This document shows, one piece after another, positions 28,500-38,361 of a stretch of 64,000 nt of DNA (the stretch's first letter is position 1; each line of letters begins with the position of its first letter). The notes under the pieces are model-generated. The model saw nothing but the letters and a program-made list of their open reading frames with translations, made no database searches and was not told the DNA's origin. Origin of the DNA: Mesorhizobium sp. BR1-1-16 (GTDB lineage Bacteria > Pseudomonadota > Alphaproteobacteria > Rhizobiales > Kaistiaceae); assembly GCF_020165495.1 (NCBI RefSeq), contig NZ_JAIUIE010000006.1, forward strand, positions 186,001 through 250,000, given 5' to 3'. The translations under genes were made by a program, and so were the position numbers.

Positions 28500-28639
28500 C
28501 TATGCCGCGCCAGTGGCGTTGCATCAAGGTCTGGCAGCGATATCCAGTCGCTCTCCTCCCAATGCGGGCCTCGACAGGCTTGGGAGTTTCCGGCATGTTG
28601 CGTCGCGCTCATGCGCGAGGCGAGCATTTCGAGTAAAAG

Positions 28640-29212
28640 ATGAACTCTACGATAGTTCTCGTGAAGCCGAAGCGGTTTGGTGATGATCGCGGCTGGTTCA
28701 GTGAGGTTTATAACGAGAAGAAGTTCGGGAGCTTCGGGATCAATTGCCGCTTCGTTCAGGACAACCACTCGCTTTCGGTCCGGGGCGGCACGCTCCGCGG
28801 GCTTCATTTCCAGACGCCCCCTTTCGCGCAGGATAAGCTGATCCGTTGCGTACGCGGCCGGATCTTCGATGTCGCAGTCGATATCCGCAAGGATTCCCCG
28901 ACATTCGGCCGGTGGACGGGCGTGGAGATCAGCGCCGAAAACGGCCACCAGCTCTTCATTCCGGCGGGCTTCGCGCATGGTTTCCTGACGCTGGAGCCCG
29001 ATACGGAAGTCACCTACAAGGTTTCCAATTTCTACGCTCCCGAATCTGATGCCGGTCTTGCCTGGAACGATCCGAAGATCGGGGTCGCCTGGCCATTGCC
29101 GGTTGGCGAGGCGCCGTTTCTTAGCGACAAGGACGGGCGCCATCCAGGCTTGGCCGAATTTGACAGTCCCTTCGCCAGCGACGGACAACCGATGCAACTG
29201 ATCGAAGTCTAG
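28640..29212 (+). CDS. rfbC: dTDP-4-dehydrorhamnose 3,5-epimerase
   Basis: 190 residues. The third enzyme of dTDP-L-rhamnose synthesis; epimerises C3 and C5 of the 4-keto sugar. Cupin-like motifs: RFGDDRGWFSEVYNEKKF, FVQDNHSLSVRGGTLRGLHF (R-G-L-H-F-Q signature with catalytic His), LIRCVRGRIFDVAVDIR, and FIPAGFAHGFLTLEPDTEV. First gene of a compact rfbC-D-A-B run, 9 bases before rfbD. Divergent from ligA, so the 164-base gap carries the promoter of the polysaccharide operon. Confidence 0.96.
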   Translation: MNSTIVLVKPKRFGDDRGWFSEVYNEKKFGSFGINCRFVQDNHSLSVRGGTLRGLHFQTPPFAQDKLIRCVRGRIFDVAVDIRKDSPTFGRWTGVEISAENGHQLFIPAGFAHGFLTLEPDTEVTYKVSNFYAPESDAGLAWNDPKIGVAWPLPVGEAPFLSDKDGRHPGLAEFDSPFASDGQPMQLIEV

Positions 29213-29221
29213 GGACTACGG

Positions 29222-30103
29222 ATGCGCATTCTCGTGACCGGCGGAACGGGACAGGTCGGCGCCGCTCTGGCGCGCCGAGCGTGGCCGCATGGCATCGTGC
29301 TCGATCTGCCGACCCGCGCGGAACTCGATCTTGCGGCTCCGGACCGGATCGCGGCCCATATCGAGGAAGGCGGCTATGCCGCCATTATCAACCCCGCAGC
29401 GTATACGGCAGTCGACAAGGCCGAGAGCGACAGCGTCTCAGCCTGGACGATCAACGCCCTCGCTCCCGCGGCGCTCGCAGCCGCCGCGGCGCGCGCCGGC
29501 ATCCCCTTGGTGCATGTTTCGACGGACTATGTCTTCGATGGCAGCAAGGCCGGAGCCTATCTCGAAGACGACGGTGTAAAGCCCCTCGGCATCTATGGCG
29601 CCTCGAAGGAGGGCGGCGAACAGGCCGTCCGCACCGGCAATCCCCGCTCCGTGATTGTGCGAACCTCATGGGTCTTCTCGGCCTCGGGGACGAATTTCGT
29701 CAGGACCATGCTGCGCCTCGCCGCAAGTCGCGATGAGGTGCGCGTCGTTGATGATCAGCATGGCTGCCCGACCAGCGCAGATGATCTCGCCGCCGTCCTC
29801 GCGGCGGTTGCGCTGAGGCTCATCGAGGATCCGGCTGCCCCCACCGGCACCTATCACTTCACCAATCAGGGCGAGACGACCTGGTGCGGCTTTGCGCGCG
29901 AGATCTTCCGCCTCACGGCTGCAGCCGGATTGAAGGTGCCCCAGGTAAAGGCCATCGCGACACGGGACTATCCGACCCCAGCGCGTCGCCCGAGCAATTC
30001 CGTTCTGAGCCGTGAAAAGCTCGCACGCGACTACGGTCTTTCCGCGCGGCCTTTTACCGAAGCGCTCGGCGAGGTCCTCGACGATTTGCGGAGACAACAA
30101 TGA
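29222..30103 (+). CDS. rfbD: dTDP-4-dehydrorhamnose reductase
   Basis: 293 residues. Final step to dTDP-L-rhamnose, an NADPH-dependent reduction. Extended short-chain dehydrogenase fold: [15 protein letters not shown] at the N-terminus, [32 protein letters not shown], and the catalytic [12 protein letters not shown]. The substrate loop [18 protein letters not shown] is intact. 9 bases after rfbC and 19 before rfbA, hence one transcript. Confidence 0.96.
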   Translation: MRILVTGGTGQVGAALARRAWPHGIVLDLPTRAELDLAAPDRIAAHIEEGGYAAIINPAAYTAVDKAESDSVSAWTINALAPAALAAAAARAGIPLVHVSTDYVFDGSKAGAYLEDDGVKPLGIYGASKEGGEQAVRTGNPRSVIVRTSWVFSASGTNFVRTMLRLAASRDEVRVVDDQHGCPTSADDLAAVLAAVALRLIEDPAAPTGTYHFTNQGETTWCGFAREIFRLTAAAGLKVPQVKAIATRDYPTPARRPSNSVLSREKLARDYGLSARPFTEALGEVLDDLRRQQ

Positions 30104-30122
30104 CAAGAAAGGGATCTTCCTC

Positions 30123-30989
30123 GTGAAGGGCATCGTCCTTGCTGGAGGCTCTGGAACGCGGCTTCACCCGGCCACGCTGGCGGTGAACAAGCAGCTCATT
30201 CCGGTCTATGACAAACCCATGATCTATTATCCACTGTCGGTGCTGATGCTGGCAGGGATAAGGGAGCTTCTGATCATCTCCTCGCCGGAATATCTGGACA
30301 GCTATCGGCGTCTGTTTGGCGACGGATCCCAATGGGGCGTCTCCTTTTCCTATGTAGTGCAGCCAAGCCCCGATGGCCTTTCGCAGGCTTTCACCCTCGG
30401 CGCGGATTTCATCGGCGACGACAATGTCGCGCTCATTCTCGGCGACAACATCTTCTTTGGCGCCGGAATGCTTGATCTGCTCGAGCGGGCAAAGTCACGC
30501 ACAACGGGCGCGACGGTCTTTGCCTATGAAGTTGATGATCCCGAGCGCTACGGTGTCATCGAGCTCGACGGGACGGGGAAGGCCCTCAGCATCGAGGAAA
30601 AGCCGGCAATTCCGAAATCGCCCTTTGCGGTGACCGGGCTCTATTTCTACGACAATGCCGTGGTCGGCCATGCGCGCAGCCTGAAACCCTCGCCGCGCGG
30701 TGAGTATGAGATCACCGATCTCAACCGGATCTATATGGAATCGGGCTCTCTCTATGTCGAGCGGATGTCGCGCGGCTTTGCCTGGCTGGATACCGGAACC
30801 CATGACAGCCTGCTCGAGGCAGGAGAGTTCGTGCGCACCATGCAGCATCGCACGGGCACGCATATCGCCTGTATCGAAGAGATCGCCTATGTGAACGGCT
30901 TCATCTCTCGCGATGAGCTGATTGCCTTCGGCAAGCAATTCTCGAAGACTTCCTATGGGAAATACCTGCTCAAGCTCGCGGAGGCCTGA
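30123..30989 (+). CDS. rfbA: Glucose-1-phosphate thymidylyltransferase
   Basis: 288 residues from GTG at 30123. First step of dTDP-rhamnose synthesis (dTTP plus glucose 1-phosphate). The family N-terminus [20 protein letters not shown] starts exactly at this GTG, and AAAGGGA stands 8 bases upstream; the frame is open further back, but that part overlaps rfbD and is unlike the family. Motifs: [51 protein letters not shown], and [17 protein letters not shown]. Confidence 0.96.
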   Translation: MKGIVLAGGSGTRLHPATLAVNKQLIPVYDKPMIYYPLSVLMLAGIRELLIISSPEYLDSYRRLFGDGSQWGVSFSYVVQPSPDGLSQAFTLGADFIGDDNVALILGDNIFFGAGMLDLLERAKSRTTGATVFAYEVDDPERYGVIELDGTGKALSIEEKPAIPKSPFAVTGLYFYDNAVVGHARSLKPSPRGEYEITDLNRIYMESGSLYVERMSRGFAWLDTGTHDSLLEAGEFVRTMQHRTGTHIACIEEIAYVNGFISRDELIAFGKQFSKTSYGKYLLKLAEA

Positions 30990-31027
30990 CCGATGCGGCC
31001 GCGCGAGAATCTTGGCCTAAGGCTTTG

Positions 31028-32095
31028 ATGGATCGAAACATGAAAATCATCGTAACCGGCGGCGCTGGGTTCATCGGGTCGGCTCTCGTTCGCCATCTCG
31101 TGGGTGAAGTCGGAGCCGAAGTTCTCGTCATCGACAAGCTGACCTATGCAGGAACGCTCACCTCGCTGACCACGGTTTCGAACGCACCGAATTTCCGCTT
31201 TGCCAAGATCGATATCTGCGATGGCGGATCGCTTAAAGAAGCGATCTCCGGCTTCCAGCCTGACTGCATCATGCATCTGGCCGCCGAAAGCCATGTCGAT
31301 CGCTCGATCACCGGTTCCGGCGATTTCATTTCGACCAATATCGTCGGCACCTATACGCTGCTCGAAGCGGCCCGCGCGTACTGGATGGGACTGCCCCCCG
31401 AGACAAAGGAGCAGTTCCGGTTCCTCCATGTTTCGACCGACGAAGTTTACGGGTCGCTCGGCGACGAAGGGCTGTTCGCCGAGACGACACCTTACGACCC
31501 GTCCTCGCCGTATTCCGCCTCGAAGGCAGCAAGCGACCATCTGGCGATCGCCTGGCACCGCACCTATGGCATGCCGGTCGTCGTTTCGAACTGCTCGAAC
31601 AATTACGGGCCGTATCACTTTCCCGAAAAGCTGATTCCGCTGATCATCCTGAACGCCCTTGAGGGCAAGCCGCTGCCTGTCTACGGCAAGGGCCTCAACA
31701 TCCGCGACTGGCTGTTCGTCGAGGACCATGCGCGCGCGCTGCATCTCATCGCGACCAAGGGCCGGCTGGGCGAGAAATACAATGTCGGCGGGCGCAATGA
31801 GCGGCGCAATATCGATGTCGTGAAACGCGTCTGCGCGCTGATGGACGAAATGAAGCCGGCTGCTGCCCCGCATGAGCGGCTGATCAACTATGTCGTCGAC
31901 CGCCCCGGACACGATGCGCGCTATGCGATCGACGCCAGCAAGCTGGAATCCGAATTGGGATGGCGGGCCCGCGAAACCTTTGAAAGCGGCATCGCGAAAA
32001 CAGTCGCCTGGTATCTCGAAAATGAGTGGTGGTGGCGGCCCCTGCGCTCGTCCGTTTACGAGGGTCAGCGGCTGGGTGTCCTGACCTCGCCGTGA
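31028..32095 (+). CDS. rfbB: dTDP-glucose 4,6-dehydratase
   Basis: 355 residues. Second step of the pathway, giving dTDP-4-keto-6-deoxyglucose, which is also the branch point for amino-deoxysugars. NAD-binding [52 protein letters not shown], the catalytic [15 protein letters not shown], and [20 protein letters not shown] are all intact. ATG at 31028 (AAGG upstream) or at 31040 are both possible. Last gene of the rfbCDAB set; a hairpin follows at 32314. Confidence 0.96.
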   Translation: MDRNMKIIVTGGAGFIGSALVRHLVGEVGAEVLVIDKLTYAGTLTSLTTVSNAPNFRFAKIDICDGGSLKEAISGFQPDCIMHLAAESHVDRSITGSGDFISTNIVGTYTLLEAARAYWMGLPPETKEQFRFLHVSTDEVYGSLGDEGLFAETTPYDPSSPYSASKAASDHLAIAWHRTYGMPVVVSNCSNNYGPYHFPEKLIPLIILNALEGKPLPVYGKGLNIRDWLFVEDHARALHLIATKGRLGEKYNVGGRNERRNIDVVKRVCALMDEMKPAAAPHERLINYVVDRPGHDARYAIDASKLESELGWRARETFESGIAKTVAWYLENEWWWRPLRSSVYEGQRLGVLTSP

Positions 32096-32402
32096 TCCAG
32101 GCGCTTGCGGACGAGCCTAACCGTTCGAACCTAGGAGAAATTGCCCCAGCAAGACCAGCCAATCAGCCCGGTGTAGTGCCGCACGAAAGCAACCTGAAGT
32201 CGAGGTCGACCATTCGCGCAGCGCCACACAATGGATCGCGGACGATGGACACGGCGACACGGTTCATAATAAATTCGTAAAACAAAGACCATCAAATGTG
32301 ACCAGGGAGTGCGCGCGGCGCGTCGCCGCGTGATCTTCTCATGCGCCCTATCGACCAGCTTGCTTGAAACTTCATCATGGCGATCGACCCGACGAACAGA
32401 GA
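32096..32402. other. Non-coding gap between rfbB and giant protein gene
   Basis: No coding signal on either strand. The stretch 32266-32300 is AT-rich compared with its surroundings (TTCATAATAAATTC) and could hold a promoter. A perfect hairpin CGCGGCG-CGT-CGCCGCG at 32314-32330, followed by TGATCTTCTC, may be a weak terminator for the rfb operon or a leader structure of the next gene. Confidence 0.4.
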
Positions 32403-35400
32403 ATGAATAAAAACAACGCATGGCTCGGCAAGTCTTATCGCTTCAACGCAACGCTGAACCTGTGGCATCGGGGTGAACAGCCGGTTTCTCCTGCTGCGAG
32501 CGACGCTGCCGATGAGTGGGTCGCCCGTACCCTGCGTGAGAGTTTTGACAGGTCATCGCTATCCCTGGAGCTTCAGAAGGCAGCCCCGGATGGTGCCGCC
32601 AGCGAGGACTTCAGTCCGCGGCGTGCCAACCTGCTGCGCCCGTTCCGCCACCTTCTGAAGGGGACCATCCTCGAGATCGGCGCCGGCAGCGGCAGTCTCA
32701 CCCGATTCCTCGGTGAGGCCGGGGGCGAAGTTGTCGCGATCGAGAAAAACCCCTGGCGAGCCGCCGCCGCAGCGGCCCGATGTGTAGACCTTCCGAATGT
32801 GAGCGTCGTCGCAGACGACTTTGCTTCGCTGCCCGCCGCGCTGCGGTTCGACGTGGTCACTCTGATCGACTCCGCGGGACTCTCGCAGGGTTCCCCCGAC
32901 CCCAGCGATCTCGATCCGGTAGCGGCCCTGATCGCCCGCGCGCGAAACTTCCTGCGCCCGGGCGGTCTCCTTTTTGTCGCAATCGAAAACCAGGTCGGCC
33001 TGACATACCTGGCCGGATCCGAAAGCGGCAGAGCGAGCGAGCCGGATTCCGCGGCCGAGGACCGCGGTTCGAAAGACGGCTTGGCAACCTTCGGGCGGAC
33101 AGAGTTATCGCTCCGCCTGGCCGATAGCGGCCTGCTGCATCAGCAGTGGTGGTTTCCACTGCCCGACCACAGGCTTCCCGTCGCCATCCTGTCCGATCGG
33201 GCGCTGCATCATGGGGTCGATCTATCGGCCCTGATCGGCGCCGCGCTCCGATCCGATCCGCGTGGGCGCAGACATGCCGCCTTCTCGCGCGGGCGGGCCT
33301 GGAAGCCCGTCTTCCGCAACGGGCTTTGGGCGGACCTTGCTGACTCCTTCCTCGTTGTGAGTTCCGATGAGGCGTTGCCCGGTCACGACGTGCTCGCCGT
33401 CCACTATGGCGCCCCGCGGCGACCGGCTTTCGCGAAGGAGCTCAAATTCCTCTGGAGGAACGGCGCCGCTGTGGTTCAGCGCAGCCTTTTCTATCCCGAA
33501 GCCGCCGCGACACGTTCCGGCTTCATCAACGTGCGTGTCGCCGAAGAACCTTTCGAAACTGCTCCAAGCTGGCACGCCGAACTCGCGGCGCTGACGGCCC
33601 GGCCAGGATGGACCCTTGAAGCCTGGATCGGTTGGGCGCGACGCTGGTTCGACGCAGCCCTGTTCGCCGCGGCAATGCCTCCACACCCGCTCCCGGCCCC
33701 AAGTGCGACCATTTCAGGCGGATTGATCGACGCCATCCCTCGCAACATGGTCGCCGAAACAACAACAAACGCGCGCTTCTTCGATCAGGAATGGGAGATG
33801 GAGGAGCCGATTGAGATCGGGTTCCTCGTCTATCGCGGCCTCTTCGACAGCCTCGACGCCCTCGTCGACTGTGCGGAGCCCGCTCGGGGTGTCTCTCTGA
33901 GCAAGATGGCCCTGTTCCAACACTTCATACGATCGCTTGGATGGCAACTGACGGCTGACGACATCCGCCGATACGCCGATTTCGAGAACCGGATTCGGGC
34001 CGAGATCCAGGATCGAGACGAGCGTCCATTGTCGCAGCTCCACGATCCGGTTCCGGTCGATGCGGGCGTGCGGCTGCTCCCCTCCAGTCCCGTTCGCAGC
34101 CTCCGGCGTGAGATTGCCGATGCCCGCTCGAAGGTGGCGCGCCTCTCCGATTCACTCAAGGCGCGCGACAAGGAGCGCCAGTTGGCGAACGGCAAGATCG
34201 CCGAGCTCGAAAAGAACCTGAAGCAGGAGGAGGAGGCGAACCGCGAGTCCCGTGAAGAGTTGGCCGCGATGCGTGCCACTGGCGACCGCCTCGTCTGGGA
34301 GTTGCGTCGCGCCTATTCCAAGCCGTGGCATCCGGCGCAGCTGGGGTTGCAGCGCGTGGCTCTGCGCACGTTACTGTTGCTGAAGCCGCTGCTTCCGGCT
34401 CGCAACGTCTGCCTCTTTCAAACCTCGCTCCAAAAGCGAAAGCCTGTGCGCTTCCAGCTCGAATGGGACGCTGCCCGCCTGGCACAGCGTCCCTCGGGCC
34501 CGGATCAGCTGCGGTATGACGATGAGCGCGATATCGCCCTGATCGAAGCCAGCGACCTGTTCGACGCGTCATTTTATGAAGGCACGGCGAACGCGCTGGC
34601 GCTGGGGATGTCGCCGGTCGCCCACTACGTGAAATACGGCGAAGCAAGCGGCCTTTCGCCCTCTGCCGCATTCGATCCAGATTTCTACAAAAGGCTCTAT
34701 CCTGACGTCACGGAAGGCCGCCTGAGCCATTACCTCATGTTCGGCCGAAACGAGGGGCGCTCTGCCGTCCCGGCTGCCGGCCGCATGCAGTTTCCTGCCG
34801 GCACGATCGACCCGCGCCGCCAGACGGTGCTTGTCATGGTTCACGAGGCTTCGCGCACCGGTGCGCCGATCCTCGCCTGGAACATCGTGCGGGCCATCAG
34901 CCGCAAATATAACGTCGTTGTCGTTCTCCAACAGCCCGGCAGCCTTTTTGCGGCATTCGAGCAAGCCGCAAACGTGACTGTAAAGCTCCCCGACGGCTTT
35001 CTGCCCTTTGAGGCCGAATACGAGGAACTCGCGAGAGCGCTGATCGGGCACTACAAGCTTGAATATGTGATTGCCAACAGCGTCGAGACCCGCGGCGCGG
35101 TGCCTGAATTCGAGCGCCACGGCATTCCAGTGGTCGCCTTGGTGCACGAATTTTCCAGCTATTATCGTCCCATCGGTCGCCTCGCCGCGCTTTTCGAGCA
35201 CGCTTCGCAAGTCGTCTTCCCGGCGCAGGTCGTGGCAGACGCGGCACTCGACGATCACCGCAACATTCTGCCGCGCCGCTATACCATTCTACCGCAGGGA
35301 AGCTCCGAGCTCCCATTCGATGCCGCGGAGGCTCCAGCACCGAATCCTCAGATTCTCAAGCGCCCGAGCCTCCCGGAGCAAGGCGATGCGAGTGCACTGC

Positions 35401-37040
35401 CGCCGCGTGATGGAACCCTCTTCGTCGTGGGGATGGGCGCCATCTCGATGCGCAAGGGAGTCGATTCCTTCATCGCCGCGGCGGCTGACGTAGCGAGGCG
35501 TCGGCCTGACCTGAAGGTCAAGTTCGCATGGGCGGGCGAGGCCTACACCTACGACCAGTCCTATTTTGACTTCATCGAAGCGCAAGTGGAGCGGAGCGGT
35601 CTCGGCGATCGGTTCAGCTTCCTTGGGGCATTCAACGACATGGAGCCGCTTTACGAGCGCACTGATATCATGGTCCTGTCGTCGCGCCTCGACCCCCTGC
35701 CGAATGTCTCGATAGATTGCGCACTGCACGGGATTCCCGTCCTCTGTTTCGAGAACGCCAGCGGCATGGCGGAAATTCTGTTGAAGCGTCCGGATACGCG
35801 GCAACTGGTCGTGCCCTATCTGGATTCGGGAGCCCTGGCAGAGAGGCTCATCGACCTCGCAACTGATCCTGATTTACGAAAGACCCTGTCAGCGGCCTTG
35901 CGCGAGATCGGCGAGAGCACGTTCGATATGCAAGGTTATGTGCGGGCACTCGACGAACTTGCGCAAAGTTCGTTGCAAATCCATCGCCAGGCGCGGCTCG
36001 ACTTCGAGACAATCAAGGACGCCGGCGTTTTCAACAGCACGCTCTACCAGACCGGCGCATTGACGCAACTGGGGGAGCAGGACGCCCTCCAGCACTACCT
36101 GCAAGCATCACGCAACGCGATCCCGCGCGGCGAACCGCTTGCCGGCCACTTTGTCCGGCGCCCGGTCGAAGGATTTCATCCTCTTGTCTACGCGGCTGAG
36201 AACGCGGACTACCATGAGGCTACCGGCGAAGATCCGCTGGCGCATTATTTGCGCTCTGGACGGCCGAGCGGCACCTGGCGCCATAACGTCATCATCCCCC
36301 AAGCAAGGGCTGGTCGCTCTGCCAGCAGGTTGAAAGTCGCGATCCACGGGCATTTTCACTACCCCGAGCTTCTGCCGGAATTCGTCGAACGACTGTCACA
36401 GAGCGCAACCCACTGTGAACTGCTGATCACGACGACCAGCGATGAGCGTCAGGTAGAAATCGAGCGTTCGTTGTCGGCGTTGGGCGTTGCCGGCACCGTT
36501 GTGACCGTGCCCAACAAGGGTCGCGATATCGGGCCGTTCCTCACTGCGTTCCCGCGTGAGCGGATCTTCTCCTATGATCTGATCGGTCACTTCCACGGCA
36601 AGCGCAGCCTTCACGGCGGCGGCTCCCTTGGCGATGTGTGGCGAACCTTCCTTTGGGAGCATCTAGTCGGCGGCAAGTTCCCGATGGTCGACGAGATTGC
36701 GGCCGCGTTCCGAGCCGATCCGGAGCTCGGTCTGGTTTTCGCCGAAGATCCCTATCTCTGGGATTGGAATGATAACCGGGCGATCGCCGAGGGCCTTGCC
36801 GCAAGGATGGGCATCACGCTGAGCAATCACTTCGATTTCCCGCTCGGCACCATGTTCTGGGCGCGGCCAGCGGCACTTGCACCTCTGTTCGATCTCGACC
36901 TGACATGGGAGGATTATCCGTCCGAGCCGCTGCCAATCGATGGCACTCTGCTGCATAGCCTGGAACGGATGTTGCCCTTCGCGGCGAGGAAGGCCGGATA
37001 CGATTATGCGACGACCTATATCCGCGAGTTCAGGCGATGA
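32403..37040 (+). CDS. Giant polysaccharide protein: methyltransferase, coiled coil, GT4, RgpF-like
   Basis: 1545 residues from ATG at 32403 (MNKNNAWLGKSYRFNATLNL); an in-frame TTG at 32364 is possible. Domains: AdoMet-dependent methyltransferase at about 85-260 (motif I ILEIGAGSGSLTRFL; LRPGGLLFVAIEN); a charged coiled coil at about 565-635; spacer modules of the FD-x-x-FY / PDV type (FDASFYEG, FDPDFYKRLYPDV); GT4 domain at about 808-1190 (VLVMVHEASRTGAPILAWNI, ISMRKGVDSFIAAA, SRLDPLPNVSIDCALHGIPV); and an RgpF/rhamnan-synthesis-like domain from about 1310 (VAIHGHFHYPELLPEFVERL, NKGRDIGPFLTAF, LIGHFHGKRS). The GT4 E-x7-E motif is D-x7-D here. It probably builds and perhaps methyl-caps a rhamnose-containing glycan; substrate specificity is inference. 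Shares its C-terminal half with the protein at 44649-48164. Confidence 0.88.
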   Translation: MNKNNAWLGKSYRFNATLNLWHRGEQPVSPAASDAADEWVARTLRESFDRSSLSLELQKAAPDGAASEDFSPRRANLLRPFRHLLKGTILEIGAGSGSLTRFLGEAGGEVVAIEKNPWRAAAAAARCVDLPNVSVVADDFASLPAALRFDVVTLIDSAGLSQGSPDPSDLDPVAALIARARNFLRPGGLLFVAIENQVGLTYLAGSESGRASEPDSAAEDRGSKDGLATFGRTELSLRLADSGLLHQQWWFPLPDHRLPVAILSDRALHHGVDLSALIGAALRSDPRGRRHAAFSRGRAWKPVFRNGLWADLADSFLVVSSDEALPGHDVLAVHYGAPRRPAFAKELKFLWRNGAAVVQRSLFYPEAAATRSGFINVRVAEEPFETAPSWHAELAALTARPGWTLEAWIGWARRWFDAALFAAAMPPHPLPAPSATISGGLIDAIPRNMVAETTTNARFFDQEWEMEEPIEIGFLVYRGLFDSLDALVDCAEPARGVSLSKMALFQHFIRSLGWQLTADDIRRYADFENRIRAEIQDRDERPLSQLHDPVPVDAGVRLLPSSPVRSLRREIADARSKVARLSDSLKARDKERQLANGKIAELEKNLKQEEEANRESREELAAMRATGDRLVWELRRAYSKPWHPAQLGLQRVALRTLLLLKPLLPARNVCLFQTSLQKRKPVRFQLEWDAARLAQRPSGPDQLRYDDERDIALIEASDLFDASFYEGTANALALGMSPVAHYVKYGEASGLSPSAAFDPDFYKRLYPDVTEGRLSHYLMFGRNEGRSAVPAAGRMQFPAGTIDPRRQTVLVMVHEASRTGAPILAWNIVRAISRKYNVVVVLQQPGSLFAAFEQAANVTVKLPDGFLPFEAEYEELARALIGHYKLEYVIANSVETRGAVPEFERHGIPVVALVHEFSSYYRPIGRLAALFEHASQVVFPAQVVADAALDDHRNILPRRYTILPQGSSELPFDAAEAPAPNPQILKRPSLPEQGDASALPPRDGTLFVVGMGAISMRKGVDSFIAAAADVARRRPDLKVKFAWAGEAYTYDQSYFDFIEAQVERSGLGDRFSFLGAFNDMEPLYERTDIMVLSSRLDPLPNVSIDCALHGIPVLCFENASGMAEILLKRPDTRQLVVPYLDSGALAERLIDLATDPDLRKTLSAALREIGESTFDMQGYVRALDELAQSSLQIHRQARLDFETIKDAGVFNSTLYQTGALTQLGEQDALQHYLQASRNAIPRGEPLAGHFVRRPVEGFHPLVYAAENADYHEATGEDPLAHYLRSGRPSGTWRHNVIIPQARAGRSASRLKVAIHGHFHYPELLPEFVERLSQSATHCELLITTTSDERQVEIERSLSALGVAGTVVTVPNKGRDIGPFLTAFPRERIFSYDLIGHFHGKRSLHGGGSLGDVWRTFLWEHLVGGKFPMVDEIAAAFRADPELGLVFAEDPYLWDWNDNRAIAEGLAARMGITLSNHFDFPLGTMFWARPAALAPLFDLDLTWEDYPSEPLPIDGTLLHSLERMLPFAARKAGYDYATTYIREFRR

Positions 37041-37098
37041 GCGCCGGTTCCCTCGTGAGGCAATGACCAGCCGCCGTCTTCGGGACGCCAGGCCGGTC

Positions 37099-38049
37099 TC
37101 AGAGGGCGCCGCTTTGTTCGATCCAGGCCGTGAAGCGACGTAGCCCCTCCTCAAGCTGGAACTTGGGCGCCCAGCCGAGCGCGCGCCCGGCAGCGGCGAT
37201 ATCGAGCACATTCACCGGAACGTCGAAGACGCGGCCGGGCGTATAGCGCCGACGGGTCGGCCGACCGGTCACGGTCTCGATGGCATCGAGGATCTGGTTG
37301 AGGCTGCAGCCACCGCCCGATCCGATGTTCAGCACGCATTCGTCGGTCCGCAGCGGCTCCGCCGCAGCCACCAGGGCGTCAATGACGTCCGCGACATAGA
37401 CGAAGTCCCGGACGGCTTCCCCGTCGCCCCAGATGACGATCTCCTCGCCCCGCAGCGCCCGTCCCAGGAACACGGCAACCGCCCCTTGCTGTGCCTGGAG
37501 CCGCTGACGCTCGCCATAGGGATTGGCGAGGCGCAGCGCGACATAATCAAGGCCGTGCAAGGACTTGTAGAGATGGAGATACTTCTCGATGGCCAGCTTG
37601 GTGATGCCATAGGAAGAAATCGGATTGGTCGGATGCTCTTCGGTGATCGGCACGGTGCGCGGAACACCGTAGACCGTACCGCCGGAGGAGGCGAAGACGA
37701 TCCGCTTGGTGCCGGCGGCAACGGCTGTCTCGAGGAGGCGCAGACTGCCGAGGACGTTCGTTCCGACATCGAATGTCGGATCGGCATTTGACGTGCTCGC
37801 GATCGTCGTCGAGATGAGGTGATAGCAGACGTCGACGCCCTCGAGCGCCCGGGTCAGATCATCCTTCGACAGGAAGTCGCCGCTGAAGATCTCGATCGTG
37901 CCGGGAGGATTGGCATGGATGTCCGTCAGGGGCGAATGGCCGGCGGCCGACGACCGGCGAAAACTGCGCACGGCATGCCCCTCAGCAGCGAGGCGCTCCA
38001 CGAGATGCGATCCTAGAAACCCACCCCCGCCGAGAACCAGACACTGCAT
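37099..38049 (-). CDS. NAD-dependent epimerase/dehydratase, UDP-glucose 4-epimerase-like
   Basis: 316 residues from ATG at 38049 (MQCLVLGGGGFLGSHLVERL). Extended SDR fold with the Rossmann glycine motif GGGGFLGSH, SSGGTVYGVP (catalytic Ser/Thr region), YGITKLAIEKYLHLY (catalytic Tyr-x3-Lys) and LANPYGERQRLQAQQGAVAV, close to GalE-like and GDP/UDP-sugar epimerases. It lies opposite to the rfb operon, convergent with the giant gene. It probably supplies an epimerised or dehydrated nucleotide sugar for the polysaccharide; exact substrate not assignable. Confidence 0.88.
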   Translation of the reverse strand: MQCLVLGGGGFLGSHLVERLAAEGHAVRSFRRSSAAGHSPLTDIHANPPGTIEIFSGDFLSKDDLTRALEGVDVCYHLISTTIASTSNADPTFDVGTNVLGSLRLLETAVAAGTKRIVFASSGGTVYGVPRTVPITEEHPTNPISSYGITKLAIEKYLHLYKSLHGLDYVALRLANPYGERQRLQAQQGAVAVFLGRALRGEEIVIWGDGEAVRDFVYVADVIDALVAAAEPLRTDECVLNIGSGGGCSLNQILDAIETVTGRPTRRRYTPGRVFDVPVNVLDIAAAGRALGWAPKFQLEEGLRRFTAWIEQSGAL

Positions 38050-38361
38050 CCGCAAAACTCCGCTCCGCGCGAGGCCGACCAACGTTTGTTGTCAACCTCG
38101 CCCCCGCACCGCCGCAGCCTCATATCGGGAATTCGTCACTACGACAACCCGAACGGGCAGCGACCAAAAGCACTCACTGTGCACAACTGAACAGATGTAT
38201 GTCGTCACGCAAGTAACGGAAAGTTGTAGCTCAGCGCCGCGTGGCTAAAACACGCAATCACAATCAGATCTGCGTCCTCTTACAGAATTCCCTTCAGTCT
38301 GAATGTGCTCTATGACACTGCGCGGGGGGCGAGAAACGATCGGACGGGGTTGGAGGAGAAT